From: Oscillospiraceae bacterium
GTDB taxonomy: Bacteria; Bacillota; Clostridia; Oscillospirales; Acutalibacteraceae
DNA length: 32,670 nt
NCBI GenBank assembly: GCA_022508845.1
Contig: JAFLUL010000002.1
Location: forward strand, 33,453-66,122
Direction of reading: 5' to 3'
Position numbers and translations under genes: made by a program. A model generated the notes under the pieces. It saw only the letters and a program-made list of their open reading frames with translations. It ran no database searches and had not been told where the DNA came from. Shown here piece after piece: positions 24,536 to 30,993 of the stretch (its first letter is position 1; every line of letters starts with the position of its first letter).

Positions 24536-25701
24536 TCACCCGAGTTTTTTCAAAAAGAATCCTTAAAGCAGGCTGTGTCTTTTTAGGCACGGTCCTGCTT
24601 TTTTGCTGTGTTTTTTCTGTTTCTTATGCTCAAAATAACAGTTCGCAGCTCCAAGACTATATTAACAGTACTCTTGACGCAAGATTTTCTCACACGGATT
24701 TCTTTGATGAGAGCGAAGTCGGCTCAACTATGTGTGACTGGATAGCCTTTGCAATGGGGCGCTACGCTATAGTTTATAATGATGGAAAAAGAGAAGTTTT
24801 TTGCAGCGTGCAAACAGATGAATATGCCGACGCTGCAGAAAAGTATCTCAGGGATTTTTATGAGACAAGCGGGGTTAAAACCTCGGTTAAGCTAACGGAA
24901 TATTTTCGCACTGCCATAACGCTGACCGCGCTGGGGCGGGATGTTTCAGATATTATTAAGGCGGTAACGCTCAATAATCCCGTTTCTCTCTCAAGGCTGG
25001 CGGTTATGACTCTTTCCTATGCGCTTATAGCTCTTGAGATTAGTGATATTAAACCCGATGAAGGCTCTGTCCACACCGAACAGGAGTTTATTGACAGGCT
25101 GATTTCCCTGCAGCTTGATGACGGCGGCTGGAGCCTTACCCCTCTTCTTGCAGGCAGCTCCGATGTGGACGTAACCGCAATTACCCTGCAAGCTCTTGCC
25201 CCGTTTTTCAGGGCGGGAAATAAGGACGCTGTTTCGGCTGTGGATAAAGCTCTTGTTTTTCTCTCTTCCCGTCAGAGAAGCAGCGGAGATTTTGCATCCT
25301 ACGGAGTTTTTAACGCGGAGAGCACCTCGCAGGTTTTGGTTGCCTTAACTGAGCTTGGCATAAACTTTTATTCGGACGAACGTTTTATTAAAGACGGCAA
25401 CACCGTTCTTGACGGACTGCTTTTATACCGCCTCTCCGACGGCAGCTTTACCCACGCTTTTACCAAAGACGATCAAAACGCCTCGGCTGTTCCGGGAGCA
25501 TATAATTATCTCGCAACCGACCAGGCGGCCTATGCTCTTGTTTCCTGCTGGAGGCAGCAAACGGAGCTTAATTCCCTTTATAATATGCGCGTCGATGTGT
25601 CAGATTTTGCAGACGTCGATATTGTTTCCGTTTTGAGCAGCTTAAGAGAGCTTCTTTTTAGGCTCGTATATATTCTCTTTTCAGAATTCATTACGCTATG
25701 A
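24532..25701 (+). CDS. Secreted alpha/alpha-toroid protein (transcobalamin/intrinsic-factor alpha-domain-like)
   Basis: This 389-residue protein has a signal peptide (..CVFLGTVLLFCCVFSVSYA). Its helical repeats have the signature of terpenoid-cyclase/prenyltransferase toroids, the fold also used by the alpha domain of intrinsic factor and transcobalamin: LQLDDGGWSL...DVDVTAITLQAL, RQRSSGDFASYG...STSQVLVAL and YRLSDGSFTHAF...TDQAAYALV. No prenyltransferase zinc or DDxxD-type catalytic residues stand out, so a binding role fits better. The C-terminus (SLRELLFRLVYILFSEF) is a hydrophobic or amphipathic helix. Overlaps of 4 nt on both sides imply translational coupling. It is a paralogue of the next gene. 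Confidence 0.75.
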   Translation: MITRVFSKRILKAGCVFLGTVLLFCCVFSVSYAQNNSSQLQDYINSTLDARFSHTDFFDESEVGSTMCDWIAFAMGRYAIVYNDGKREVFCSVQTDEYADAAEKYLRDFYETSGVKTSVKLTEYFRTAITLTALGRDVSDIIKAVTLNNPVSLSRLAVMTLSYALIALEISDIKPDEGSVHTEQEFIDRLISLQLDDGGWSLTPLLAGSSDVDVTAITLQALAPFFRAGNKDAVSAVDKALVFLSSRQRSSGDFASYGVFNAESTSQVLVALTELGINFYSDERFIKDGNTVLDGLLLYRLSDGSFTHAFTKDDQNASAVPGAYNYLATDQAAYALVSCWRQQTELNSLYNMRVDVSDFADVDIVSVLSSLRELLFRLVYILFSEFITL

Positions 25702-26918
25702 AAAAAATAATATCATTTATTCTTATTATACCGATAATATTTTCATTTTCCTTTTCAGCGCTTGCCGGGAGTCTTTCTGAGCAGGAGATTTGCGCTGTTG
25801 CCTCAGGCATTGCCGAATATAAAAGGAATGGAAAAGAAACGATGTTTTCCGGTTCCTTTCTTGAATCGGCGGGCTCAACCGCAGGCGATTGGTATCCTCT
25901 CGGGCTGTCGCTTTTCGGGTTTAACGAGGATTATAAGGCTTTTCTCTCTGCGCTCCGGGATAATGTACGCGAGCGTTATGAGTCTGATGAAAAATTAAGC
26001 TCCGATAAGGCAACCGAATGGCACCGAATAATAATTTCATCCCTTGCTTGCGGTGCTGATCCGGAAAATTTCTGCGTTACAAAAAGCGGTGATACCATAA
26101 ACCTTTTGGCAGACGGCGTGTATTACAGAAAAAATATAGCTCGCCAGGGTATAAACGGATATATATGGGGGCTTATTGCGCTCAATACCCGCAATTACGC
26201 CGAGCCTAAGGACGCGGTAAATACAAAAGATAGCATTTTATCAGAGCTTCTTTCGCGGCAGCTTGAAAACGGCGGCTGGAGTATGACAAAAGCTGCCGAT
26301 ACCGATATAACCGCTATGGCTCTGATCGCCCTTTCACCATTTTATGGGAAAAATGACGAAGTTACCGCCGCAGCGGATAAAGCTCTCTCCCTTTTATCTG
26401 ATATTCAGCTCGAAAACGGCGGATATGCGCAAAGCGGAATTGAAAACAGCGAGAGCTGTGCGGAGGTTATAACTGCTCTCTGCAGCCTTGGTATAGACCC
26501 CGAAAATGACAAAAGATTTATAAAAAACGGCCTTAGTCCGGTTGACGCTCTTTTGAGCTACCGCCTTAATAACGGCTCGTTTACTCACTCTTTTGTTTAT
26601 GATAAAGAAAACCCCTCCGCGGTTTGCGGAGAGGCCAATGATATGTCGTGCCAGCAGGCGTTAATTGCTCTCGGAGCGCTTTATAAGATGAAAACGGGCG
26701 GTGATACCGTATTTGATTTCAGCGCGGCATCCGTAAACAGCGATGGCTTCGATTCAGTTCCCAAAGAGCCGGGTGCAGCTCAAAAAGCATTAGAAACTCT
26801 CAATGTTTTTTTCTCCGACGCGGATAAGCGCAAGGTATTTGTTTCAGCCGCCCTGCTTATTGTTATTGCCGTTTTGGTATTGTCTTTTATTAAGAGGAGA
26901 AAAAAGAAAAAGCAATGA
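25698..26918 (+). CDS. Membrane-anchored alpha/alpha-toroid protein, paralogue of the preceding gene
   Basis: This 406-residue protein has a signal peptide (MKKIISFILIIPIIFSFSFS...ALA), toroid repeats RQLENGGWSM...DTDITAMALIAL, IQLENGGYAQSG...SCAEVITAL and YRLNNGSFTHSF...SCQQALIAL, and a C-terminal transmembrane helix (AALLIVIAVLVLSFI) followed by KRRKKKKQ. Each repeat has the Q-x-x-x-GG-[WY] pattern of prenyltransferase-like toroids, and the repeats align with those of the preceding gene, so the pair arose by tandem duplication. The free gene product and this anchored one could bind corrinoid alone or with the DUF4430 partners. ATGA overlaps link it to both neighbours. Confidence 0.75.
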   Translation: MKKIISFILIIPIIFSFSFSALAGSLSEQEICAVASGIAEYKRNGKETMFSGSFLESAGSTAGDWYPLGLSLFGFNEDYKAFLSALRDNVRERYESDEKLSSDKATEWHRIIISSLACGADPENFCVTKSGDTINLLADGVYYRKNIARQGINGYIWGLIALNTRNYAEPKDAVNTKDSILSELLSRQLENGGWSMTKAADTDITAMALIALSPFYGKNDEVTAAADKALSLLSDIQLENGGYAQSGIENSESCAEVITALCSLGIDPENDKRFIKNGLSPVDALLSYRLNNGSFTHSFVYDKENPSAVCGEANDMSCQQALIALGALYKMKTGGDTVFDFSAASVNSDGFDSVPKEPGAAQKALETLNVFFSDADKRKVFVSAALLIVIAVLVLSFIKRRKKKKQ

Positions 26919-27439
26919 AAAAGGATATTTTGATAGTCTTTGCAGTTATCCTCGCCCTTGCGGTCTTTATAGGGGGCAGCAATTTTCAGAGTGTTGACGA
27001 ATATTATCTTGTCCATATAGACGATATTGAAGATGACAGCGAAACTGTTTTTATTGAAATAAGATGCGATGATATCTTAAACCACCTTGACGATCTGGAT
27101 AAAAGCCTGAACAGCCCCGAATATGTTCCGTCGGACGGAGTTATTCTGCCCTTAACGGAATATGTCCTGCGCCCGGGCGATACTGCATTTGACCTTCTCT
27201 CCAGATGCATAAGGCGCAACCGCATTCAGATGGAATATCAGGGGCTCGATAAAAACGCCTTCGGGAGCGTTTATATTCAAAGCATAAACTATATTTACGA
27301 ATTTTCGTGCGGACCGCAGTCGGGCTGGATATTTACCGTAAACGGCGAGGTTCCAGATAAGGGCTGCTCCGCGTTTGAACTGGCTGACGGTGACAGGGTG
27401 AGCTGGATATATTCCTGCTCGCTTGATGAAGCATTCTGA
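26915..27439 (+). CDS. Short DUF4430 protein with N-terminal membrane anchor
   Basis: This 174-residue protein has an N-terminal transmembrane segment (ILIVFAVILALAVFIGGS) without a clear cleavage site, so it is probably an anchored exoplasmic protein. Residues about 80-172 are a textbook DUF4430 domain: GDTAFDLLSRCI, then YIYEFSCGPQSGWIFTVNG, P-x-x-G-CS, and the final DGDRVSWIYSCSL. Its shape resembles the cobalamin-capping beta domain of transcobalamin and intrinsic factor. It is the last gene of the operon, with an ATGA overlap to the toroid gene upstream. It ends in tandem stops TGA TAA, after which the same frame stays open for 45 codons. Confidence 0.8.
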   Translation: MKKDILIVFAVILALAVFIGGSNFQSVDEYYLVHIDDIEDDSETVFIEIRCDDILNHLDDLDKSLNSPEYVPSDGVILPLTEYVLRPGDTAFDLLSRCIRRNRIQMEYQGLDKNAFGSVYIQSINYIYEFSCGPQSGWIFTVNGEVPDKGCSAFELADGDRVSWIYSCSLDEAF

Positions 27440-27554
27440 TAATATATCACGGTTAATGCTTATTTAGTTAAGAATTTTGAAAGCTTAATCTCTTATCTCT
27501 CTGAAATGATATCCGCATCCGCCGAAAAATGCAGCCATACTGACGAAACGGAAG

Positions 27555-27908
27555 TTATTCGTCTTTCGGAAAGCTCCTAAAGAAAATCACGTTGTTATCA
27601 GGATCATAAAAACTCATATTAACTGCGCCCCAAGGCCGCTTGGCAGGCCCCTCAATAACTTTCGCGCCCAATGCTAAAACCTTTTTATACTCGCATTCAA
27701 TGTCATCTACTGTAAAAGCTAAGCAAATATTCCGGTTTTGATTATTCTTTATTGATCCATCATTATGAATCGTCAGAGCAGTTCCTTCTGTAATAAGAAA
27801 CTGATGAACTTCATCATCACTGCCATTGTCAATTCCGAGTAATTTCTTATAAAAAGATGCAAGTCTCAGCACATCGTTCGTCAATAAACATACTTCACCG
27901 ATTTTCAT
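27555..27908 (-). CDS. VOC-family (glyoxalase/bleomycin-resistance-like) protein
   Basis: This ~117-residue cytoplasmic protein has the paired beta-alpha-beta-beta-beta modules of the vicinal oxygen chelate family: FYKKLLGI near residue 20 and the late PWGAVNMSFYDPDNNVIFF motif. VOC proteins with this small layout include metal-dependent isomerases, dioxygenases and antibiotic-binding proteins; the substrate cannot be told. The frame is open upstream to 28067, but GGAGA lies before the ATG at 27908 and the domain starts there (MKIGEVCLLTND), so the upstream extension is not coding. It is convergent with the DUF4430 gene. Its composition is more AT-rich than the genes before 27.4 kb. Confidence 0.8.
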   Translation of the reverse strand: MKIGEVCLLTNDVLRLASFYKKLLGIDNGSDDEVHQFLITEGTALTIHNDGSIKNNQNRNICLAFTVDDIECEYKKVLALGAKVIEGPAKRPWGAVNMSFYDPDNNVIFFRSFPKDE

Positions 27909-27938
27909 AAAATATCTCCACATAAATTCCGATTTGCA

Positions 27939-27985
27939 GAACAGATTATACCGCATAAATGTGAAAATTTCTACCCTGACAAAAA
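27939..27985 (-). repeat. 47-bp promoter-side box, copy 1 (upstream of the VOC gene)
   Basis: This block aligns with 31863-31909 upstream of the GNAT gene. The two share GAACAGATTATA, CATAAAT, GAAA-TTTC and ACAAAAA in the same spacing. On the minus strand the first segment reads TATAATCTGTTC, a -10 hexamer and start region, so the pair are related promoters. The -35 hexamers are poor, suggesting an activator or a duplicated promoter cassette. Confidence 0.6.
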
Positions 27986-28084
27986 GGAGGGGGTTAATGC
28001 CCCCAACATCTATGCCTGTTGCGTTCTTAAATCGGAAGGTTATTTTTATCCGGCAGATATTCAACAAGATCGCGCTGTGTGCGA

Positions 28085-28226
28085 TGAAATCCGAGCAAGC
28101 TCGGATGAAATCTTCAGCCTGTGGCTTCAGATGAAATTAAATTCGTACTCTCACTCTGCGAAGCAGGAGCTCATCCCGAAGGGATTTTAAGCACCGCAGG
28201 TGGATTTATCTCGTCCGCAGGACGGA
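28085..28226. repeat. Array of six mini-hairpins separated by short linkers
   Basis: Six tiny stem-loops follow one another: CCGAG-CAAG-CTCGG, AGCC-TGT-GGCT, CTGC-GAA-GCAG, ATCCC-GAA-GGGAT, CACC-GCA-GGTG and CGTCC-GCA-GGACG. They are spaced about 18-40 nt, and the first two are set off by GATGAAAT-type linkers. Stem sequences all differ while stem length (4-5 bp) and 3-4 nt loops stay the same. No gene overlaps it. It resembles non-coding repeats I associate with gut Clostridia intergenic regions, but I cannot name a family. Confidence 0.6.
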
Positions 28227-28260
28227 TTTAGTTGAAAAGAAACCTAATTTTTATACAAAT

Positions 28261-28286
28261 GAACCCCTTTTTAATTCAAGGGGTTC
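28261..28286. terminator. Hairpin downstream of the DUF4375-like gene
   Basis: GAACCCCTT (28261-28269) pairs with AAGGGGTTC (28278-28286). On the minus strand it lies after the stop codon of the gene ending at 28328 and is followed by an AT-rich tail (ATTTGTATAAAAATT), acceptable for a weak terminator. Confidence 0.55.
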
Positions 28287-28327
28287 AAAATCTATCAATG
28301 GGGTTCTCTTTTTCTGTATAGTGTTGA

Positions 28328-29029
28328 TCAATATACATTTTCTTTGTTGATAAGTTTGTTTGTAATGTGTTTTACTACAACTTTGCGTAATTCATCCCAA
28401 GCCAAATCTTCATTATTCCAAATCAACTTATTTGCTTTAAAGATTCTGTTATACATTTGATCAATCTGCTCGTCGCTCAATGGGAGAGCAATGTTTGGAA
28501 ATAATTCGTTGAGGATTTGCAAGAGCAGATCGGCATATATTGTTACTCCGATTCTTTGTAAGGCATCGACCATCTGGGTCAGATGAACTGATGCGAGTAT
28601 CTCTTGAATATCATCTGTGATACCGTTCCAAAATTCCAAACAAAACGCAAGCAACAGCTCGTCTGAGGACAACTCATCGGCACTGTCTCCATATACTGCA
28701 TTCATAAACTTTTCAAAATGAAAAGAGGGCAAAGAATCTGTCTGTTGACCGTTATCCATATAGAATTCGTTGTATGAAGCTGTACGCCATCCGCCGGCTC
28801 TTTTTAATAAAATATGATATTCCGAAAGGTTACAATTAGAAATTACAGCATTCCTTTCAAAAGCATTGTTATCTTCAAGGTAATAAACGTCGGATTTAGG
28901 AACATCAATGTTAAGTGTTTTTCCATTTTTAATTGTTCCAACAAATTGTCCGTTGATATAAATGTTGTATGGCAGGAGCGATCCTGCGAACGCCGCTTTT
29001 CGATGAATAATGAAACGTACCGTCTCCAT
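28328..29029 (-). CDS. Unknown protein, possible DUF4375/DMP19-like C-terminal half
   Basis: This ~233-residue cytoplasmic protein has two parts. Residues 1 to about 75 form a strand-rich module (PYNIYINGQFVGTIKNGKTL, a pattern seen in small beta-sandwich modules). Residues about 95-200 are helical, and the stretch FCLEFWNGITDDI...MVDALQRIGVTIYADLL resembles DUF4375 (DMP19-type, NGG...aL..IG...A), without all the conserved residues. I would not assign DNA mimicry. A GTG at 29038 is in frame, but AGGTGG lies before the ATG at 29029, so I start there. It has its own promoter at 29063-29091. Confidence 0.55.
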   Translation of the reverse strand: METVRFIIHRKAAFAGSLLPYNIYINGQFVGTIKNGKTLNIDVPKSDVYYLEDNNAFERNAVISNCNLSEYHILLKRAGGWRTASYNEFYMDNGQQTDSLPSFHFEKFMNAVYGDSADELSSDELLLAFCLEFWNGITDDIQEILASVHLTQMVDALQRIGVTIYADLLLQILNELFPNIALPLSDEQIDQMYNRIFKANKLIWNNEDLAWDELRKVVVKHITNKLINKENVY

Positions 29030-29062
29030 CGTTTCCACCTGATTTGATTGACTGTTTTATTT

Positions 29063-29091
29063 ATTATAACATATTTTCAATTTATTTACAA
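29063..29091 (-). promoter_or_regulatory. SigA-type promoter of the DUF4375-like gene
   Basis: On the minus strand, TTGTAA (29091-29086), 17 nt, TATAAT (29068-29063). Confidence 0.65.
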
Positions 29092-29136
29092 GTGGTTGGC
29101 AACGGAACAGTAAATGCGATAATTTAACGCTTGCTT

Positions 29137-29215
29137 CATAAAATCAACAGTTATCCACAATAAGCTAACGATTACGCATAAATTTAACGATTATACCCAT
29201 AAATTCAACGATTAT
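29137..29215. repeat. Iteron-like direct repeats (~20-21 bp period) with a DnaA-box sequence
   Basis: Three 18-nt units match CATAAA(T/A)T(T/C)AAC(G/A)(A/G)TTAT at 29137-29154, 29177-29194 and 29198-29215, with a degenerate fourth at about 29157-29174. The spacing is about two helical turns. A perfect DnaA-box sequence TTATCCACA lies at 29151-29159 across the first unit. The intergenic stretch 29041-29338 holds no gene. A replication or regulator site is possible; chance AT-rich repetition cannot be excluded. Confidence 0.5.
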
Positions 29216-29338
29216 TCGTCTGAAGATCTCCGGGGAAGAGGCTGATAAAAGGTTCATTATGTACTGTCCGCACAAATTGGGGCTGTTCATTTTATCTTTG
29301 GTTCTTTTTTAATTCTTATTAAATTAAAGATTAACCTC

Positions 29339-30430
29339 TTATTTAATGAAATCGTATATTATTGTCCTGTTGCTTCCGTCGGTCTTCATAATATATGTAT
29401 CTCCTCGATGAATTTGATCATAACGAGAATGTGTGTCCTGTATATAAAAAATCCAATCACCTGCGATATTAAGATGCCATGTTTGATCATCGTTTAACTT
29501 ATGATTTTCACTACCGTCGGTTTTCATTACATATAATTTGCCGCCGTCACTATCGTTTATATAATAAATCAAATCGCCTGCCACATTGATGTAACTTGAG
29601 CTATCATCATTCAGTTTTCGGTTGTCACTTCCATCTGTGTTCATCACATATATTTTTCGTCTATCACTATAGTTGCAATAATAAATCTGATTTTCCAGTA
29701 CATTGATACTGTCTGACATATCATTATTCAGTTTATGTTCATCGCTTCCGTCAGTTTTCATCGAATATATTGTAGAATGATCGTCACTATTACAATAGAA
29801 AATTCGATCACCAACTACATTGATACTATAGGACTCTGCCCCATTTAATTTTTGAAGATTGCTCCCATCCGTTTTTACAGCGTAGATCATTCCGTCATCA
29901 CTATAGTTAGCATAATAAATCCAATCATCAACAACAGTCATATCGCCATAATGTGCCCTTTCATCTGTTATTTGTCTCAACTCACTCTCATCAGTCTTTA
30001 TTGCATAAATGCCGCTTAAATTATTAAAATATATCCAATCACCTACCACATTGACATCATATATTGCTGCGCCGTCATATATTTTATGACACTCACTTCC
30101 GTCCAATTTCATAGCCCACAAGGAATTATTATTATATTGAAAATAAATCCAATCATCCAATATCGCCGCACATCCGCCATTGTGAATGTTTCCGGATGTG
30201 TTTCCCACTACAGTTTTATTGTTTCCGGATGTATTCTCCGCTACAGTTTCATTGTTTCCGGATGTATTCTCCGCTGCAGTTTCATTGTTTCCGGATGTAT
30301 TCTCCGCTGCAGTTTCATTGTTTTCGGATGTATTTCCCGCTGCAGTTTCATCGTTTTGCGACGGTGAACAGCCAACAGTCATCAAAAAAAGCATGCAAAG
30401 AATCAAACAAACTAAACAAAATCGTTTCAT
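29339..30430 (-). CDS. DUF5050-like repeat lipoprotein
   Basis: This ~363-residue exported lipoprotein has lipobox LMTVGC with the modified cysteine at 21 and a low-complexity stalk of five 11-residue units (ENTSGNNETAA) encoded by 33-bp repeats. It is followed by about seven propeller-like blades with the phrase GDWIYYxN...IYVMKTDGSxxHKLN. This is the pattern of DUF5050/YWTD-like beta-propellers, often seen in Clostridia surface lipoproteins; ligands are unknown. The frame is open upstream to 30511, but AGGAGG (minus strand of 30438-30443) fits the ATG at 30430. An intrinsic terminator stands in its leader, so expression is probably controlled by attenuation. Confidence 0.75.
   Translation of the reverse strand: MKRFCLVCLILCMLFLMTVGCSPSQNDETAAGNTSENNETAAENTSGNNETAAENTSGNNETVAENTSGNNKTVVGNTSGNIHNGGCAAILDDWIYFQYNNNSLWAMKLDGSECHKIYDGAAIYDVNVVGDWIYFNNLSGIYAIKTDESELRQITDERAHYGDMTVVDDWIYYANYSDDGMIYAVKTDGSNLQKLNGAESYSINVVGDRIFYCNSDDHSTIYSMKTDGSDEHKLNNDMSDSINVLENQIYYCNYSDRRKIYVMNTDGSDNRKLNDDSSSYINVAGDLIYYINDSDGGKLYVMKTDGSENHKLNDDQTWHLNIAGDWIFYIQDTHSRYDQIHRGDTYIMKTDGSNRTIIYDFIK
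30188..30352. repeat. Five tandem 33-bp repeats in the lipoprotein stalk
   Basis: The units begin with GTTTCCGGATG (the last with GTTTTCGGATG) at 30188, 30221, 30254, 30287 and 30320, each 33 bp, nearly identical and in frame. Expansion or contraction would lengthen or shorten the surface stalk by 11 residues without a frameshift. Confidence 0.85.
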
Positions 30431-30454
30431 TTTTATTCCTCCTAAAATATAAAA

Positions 30455-30480
30455 AGTGTGCCAACCGAAGTCAGCACACT
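30455..30480 (-). terminator. Intrinsic terminator in the lipoprotein leader
   Basis: On the minus strand an 11-bp stem (AGTGTGCTGAC with GTTGGCACACT) closes on a C(TTCG)G tetraloop and is followed by TTTTTATATTTT. It stands 12 nt upstream of the lipoprotein ribosome site AGGAGG, a typical attenuator position. Confidence 0.8.
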
Positions 30481-30656
30481 GAAAAATGCGGCTCCGATTG
30501 TTGTCACACAAATCTAATCAGAACAGGTATCAAACCATATATCTACCATATAGAGCTGCATTTTTGCAAAATCCGGTTGGTAGATATACAAAAAGGGTAT
30601 AATACCCCTCATAAAAAAGAATAACTGCAATTCTGATTATTTAGATTTATGTGACA
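30481..30656 (-). ncRNA. Structured leader or small RNA upstream of the lipoprotein
   Basis: The transcript from the promoter at 30690 would start near 30655, at one arm of a long inverted repeat: 30656-30631 pairs with 30523-30502 (TGTCACA..AAATCTA...ATCAGAA, about 22 bp). Inside this closing stem lie GGGTAT/ATACCC and TATCTACCA/TGGTAGATA hairpins. After the stem comes the terminator at 30455-30480. This gives a ~200-nt RNA that could be a terminated sRNA or a ligand- or protein-controlled leader. I see no T-box core sequence. Confidence 0.5.
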
Positions 30657-30661
30657 TTGGA

Positions 30662-30690
30662 ATTATATCGCACTCTGATATGATTGTCAA
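30662..30690 (-). promoter_or_regulatory. Near-consensus SigA promoter of the leader RNA/lipoprotein
   Basis: On the minus strand, TTGACA (30690-30685), 17 nt, TATAAT (30667-30662). Both hexamers are perfect. Confidence 0.85.
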
Positions 30691-30819
30691 TATATATAAA
30701 GTTTCACACCGAAACTATTCTTTTTGCCACGCTGAAATTTTTCTCGGCACAATGAAACTAATCTTTTCTGCCGGAACACCGAAAAGCCATGTGCTACGGG
30801 GATTTTTGCAAAAAGAAAA

Positions 30820-30862
30820 AGCACCAAAGCCCAAATACCGATGGTATCATAACTTTGGTGCT
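30820..30862 (-). terminator. Intrinsic terminator downstream of the GNAT gene
   Basis: AGCACCAAAG (30820-30829) pairs with CTTTGGTGCT (30853-30862), with an inner ATACC-GAT-GGTAT stem. On the minus strand TTTTTCTTTTTG follows. It lies about 130 nt past the GNAT stop codon. Confidence 0.8.
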
Positions 30863-30892
30863 TATTTGGCTACAAACGCATTTTTTGATACG

Positions 30893-30954
30893 GGTTGCAC
30901 GCGGTTACATTGGGTTGCATTTTCAGTTCAGAGGTTGCATTCACGCAACCTCTG
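30893..30954. repeat. GGTTGCA repeats at exact 20-bp spacing plus a 10-bp inverted repeat
   Basis: GGTTGCA occurs at 30893-30899, 30913-30919 and 30933-30939, exactly 20 bp apart, and the third is part of CAGAGGTTGC-ATTCAC-GCAACCTCTG (30929-30954). The same face of the helix is presented each time, as in protein-binding arrays. No coding sequence that I trust overlaps this stretch (30691-30993), which otherwise holds only the terminator hairpin. Confidence 0.6.
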
Positions 30955-30993
30955 AAAAAACGATGCGACCATACCGAAAAACCGAAATTTATC

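Noticed and set aside
29137-29215. CRISPR array
   Set aside because: Units are only about 18 nt with 2-3 nt gaps and no unique spacers or cas genes.
30455-30656. T-box or 6S RNA
   Set aside because: The conserved T-box core (AGGGTGG-type) is absent and the fold is branched instead of the long single rod of 6S RNA.
30680-30955. Small plus-strand reading frame of 91 codons
   Set aside because: It runs through a minus-strand promoter, a terminator hairpin and the GGTTGCA repeats, and has no ribosome site.
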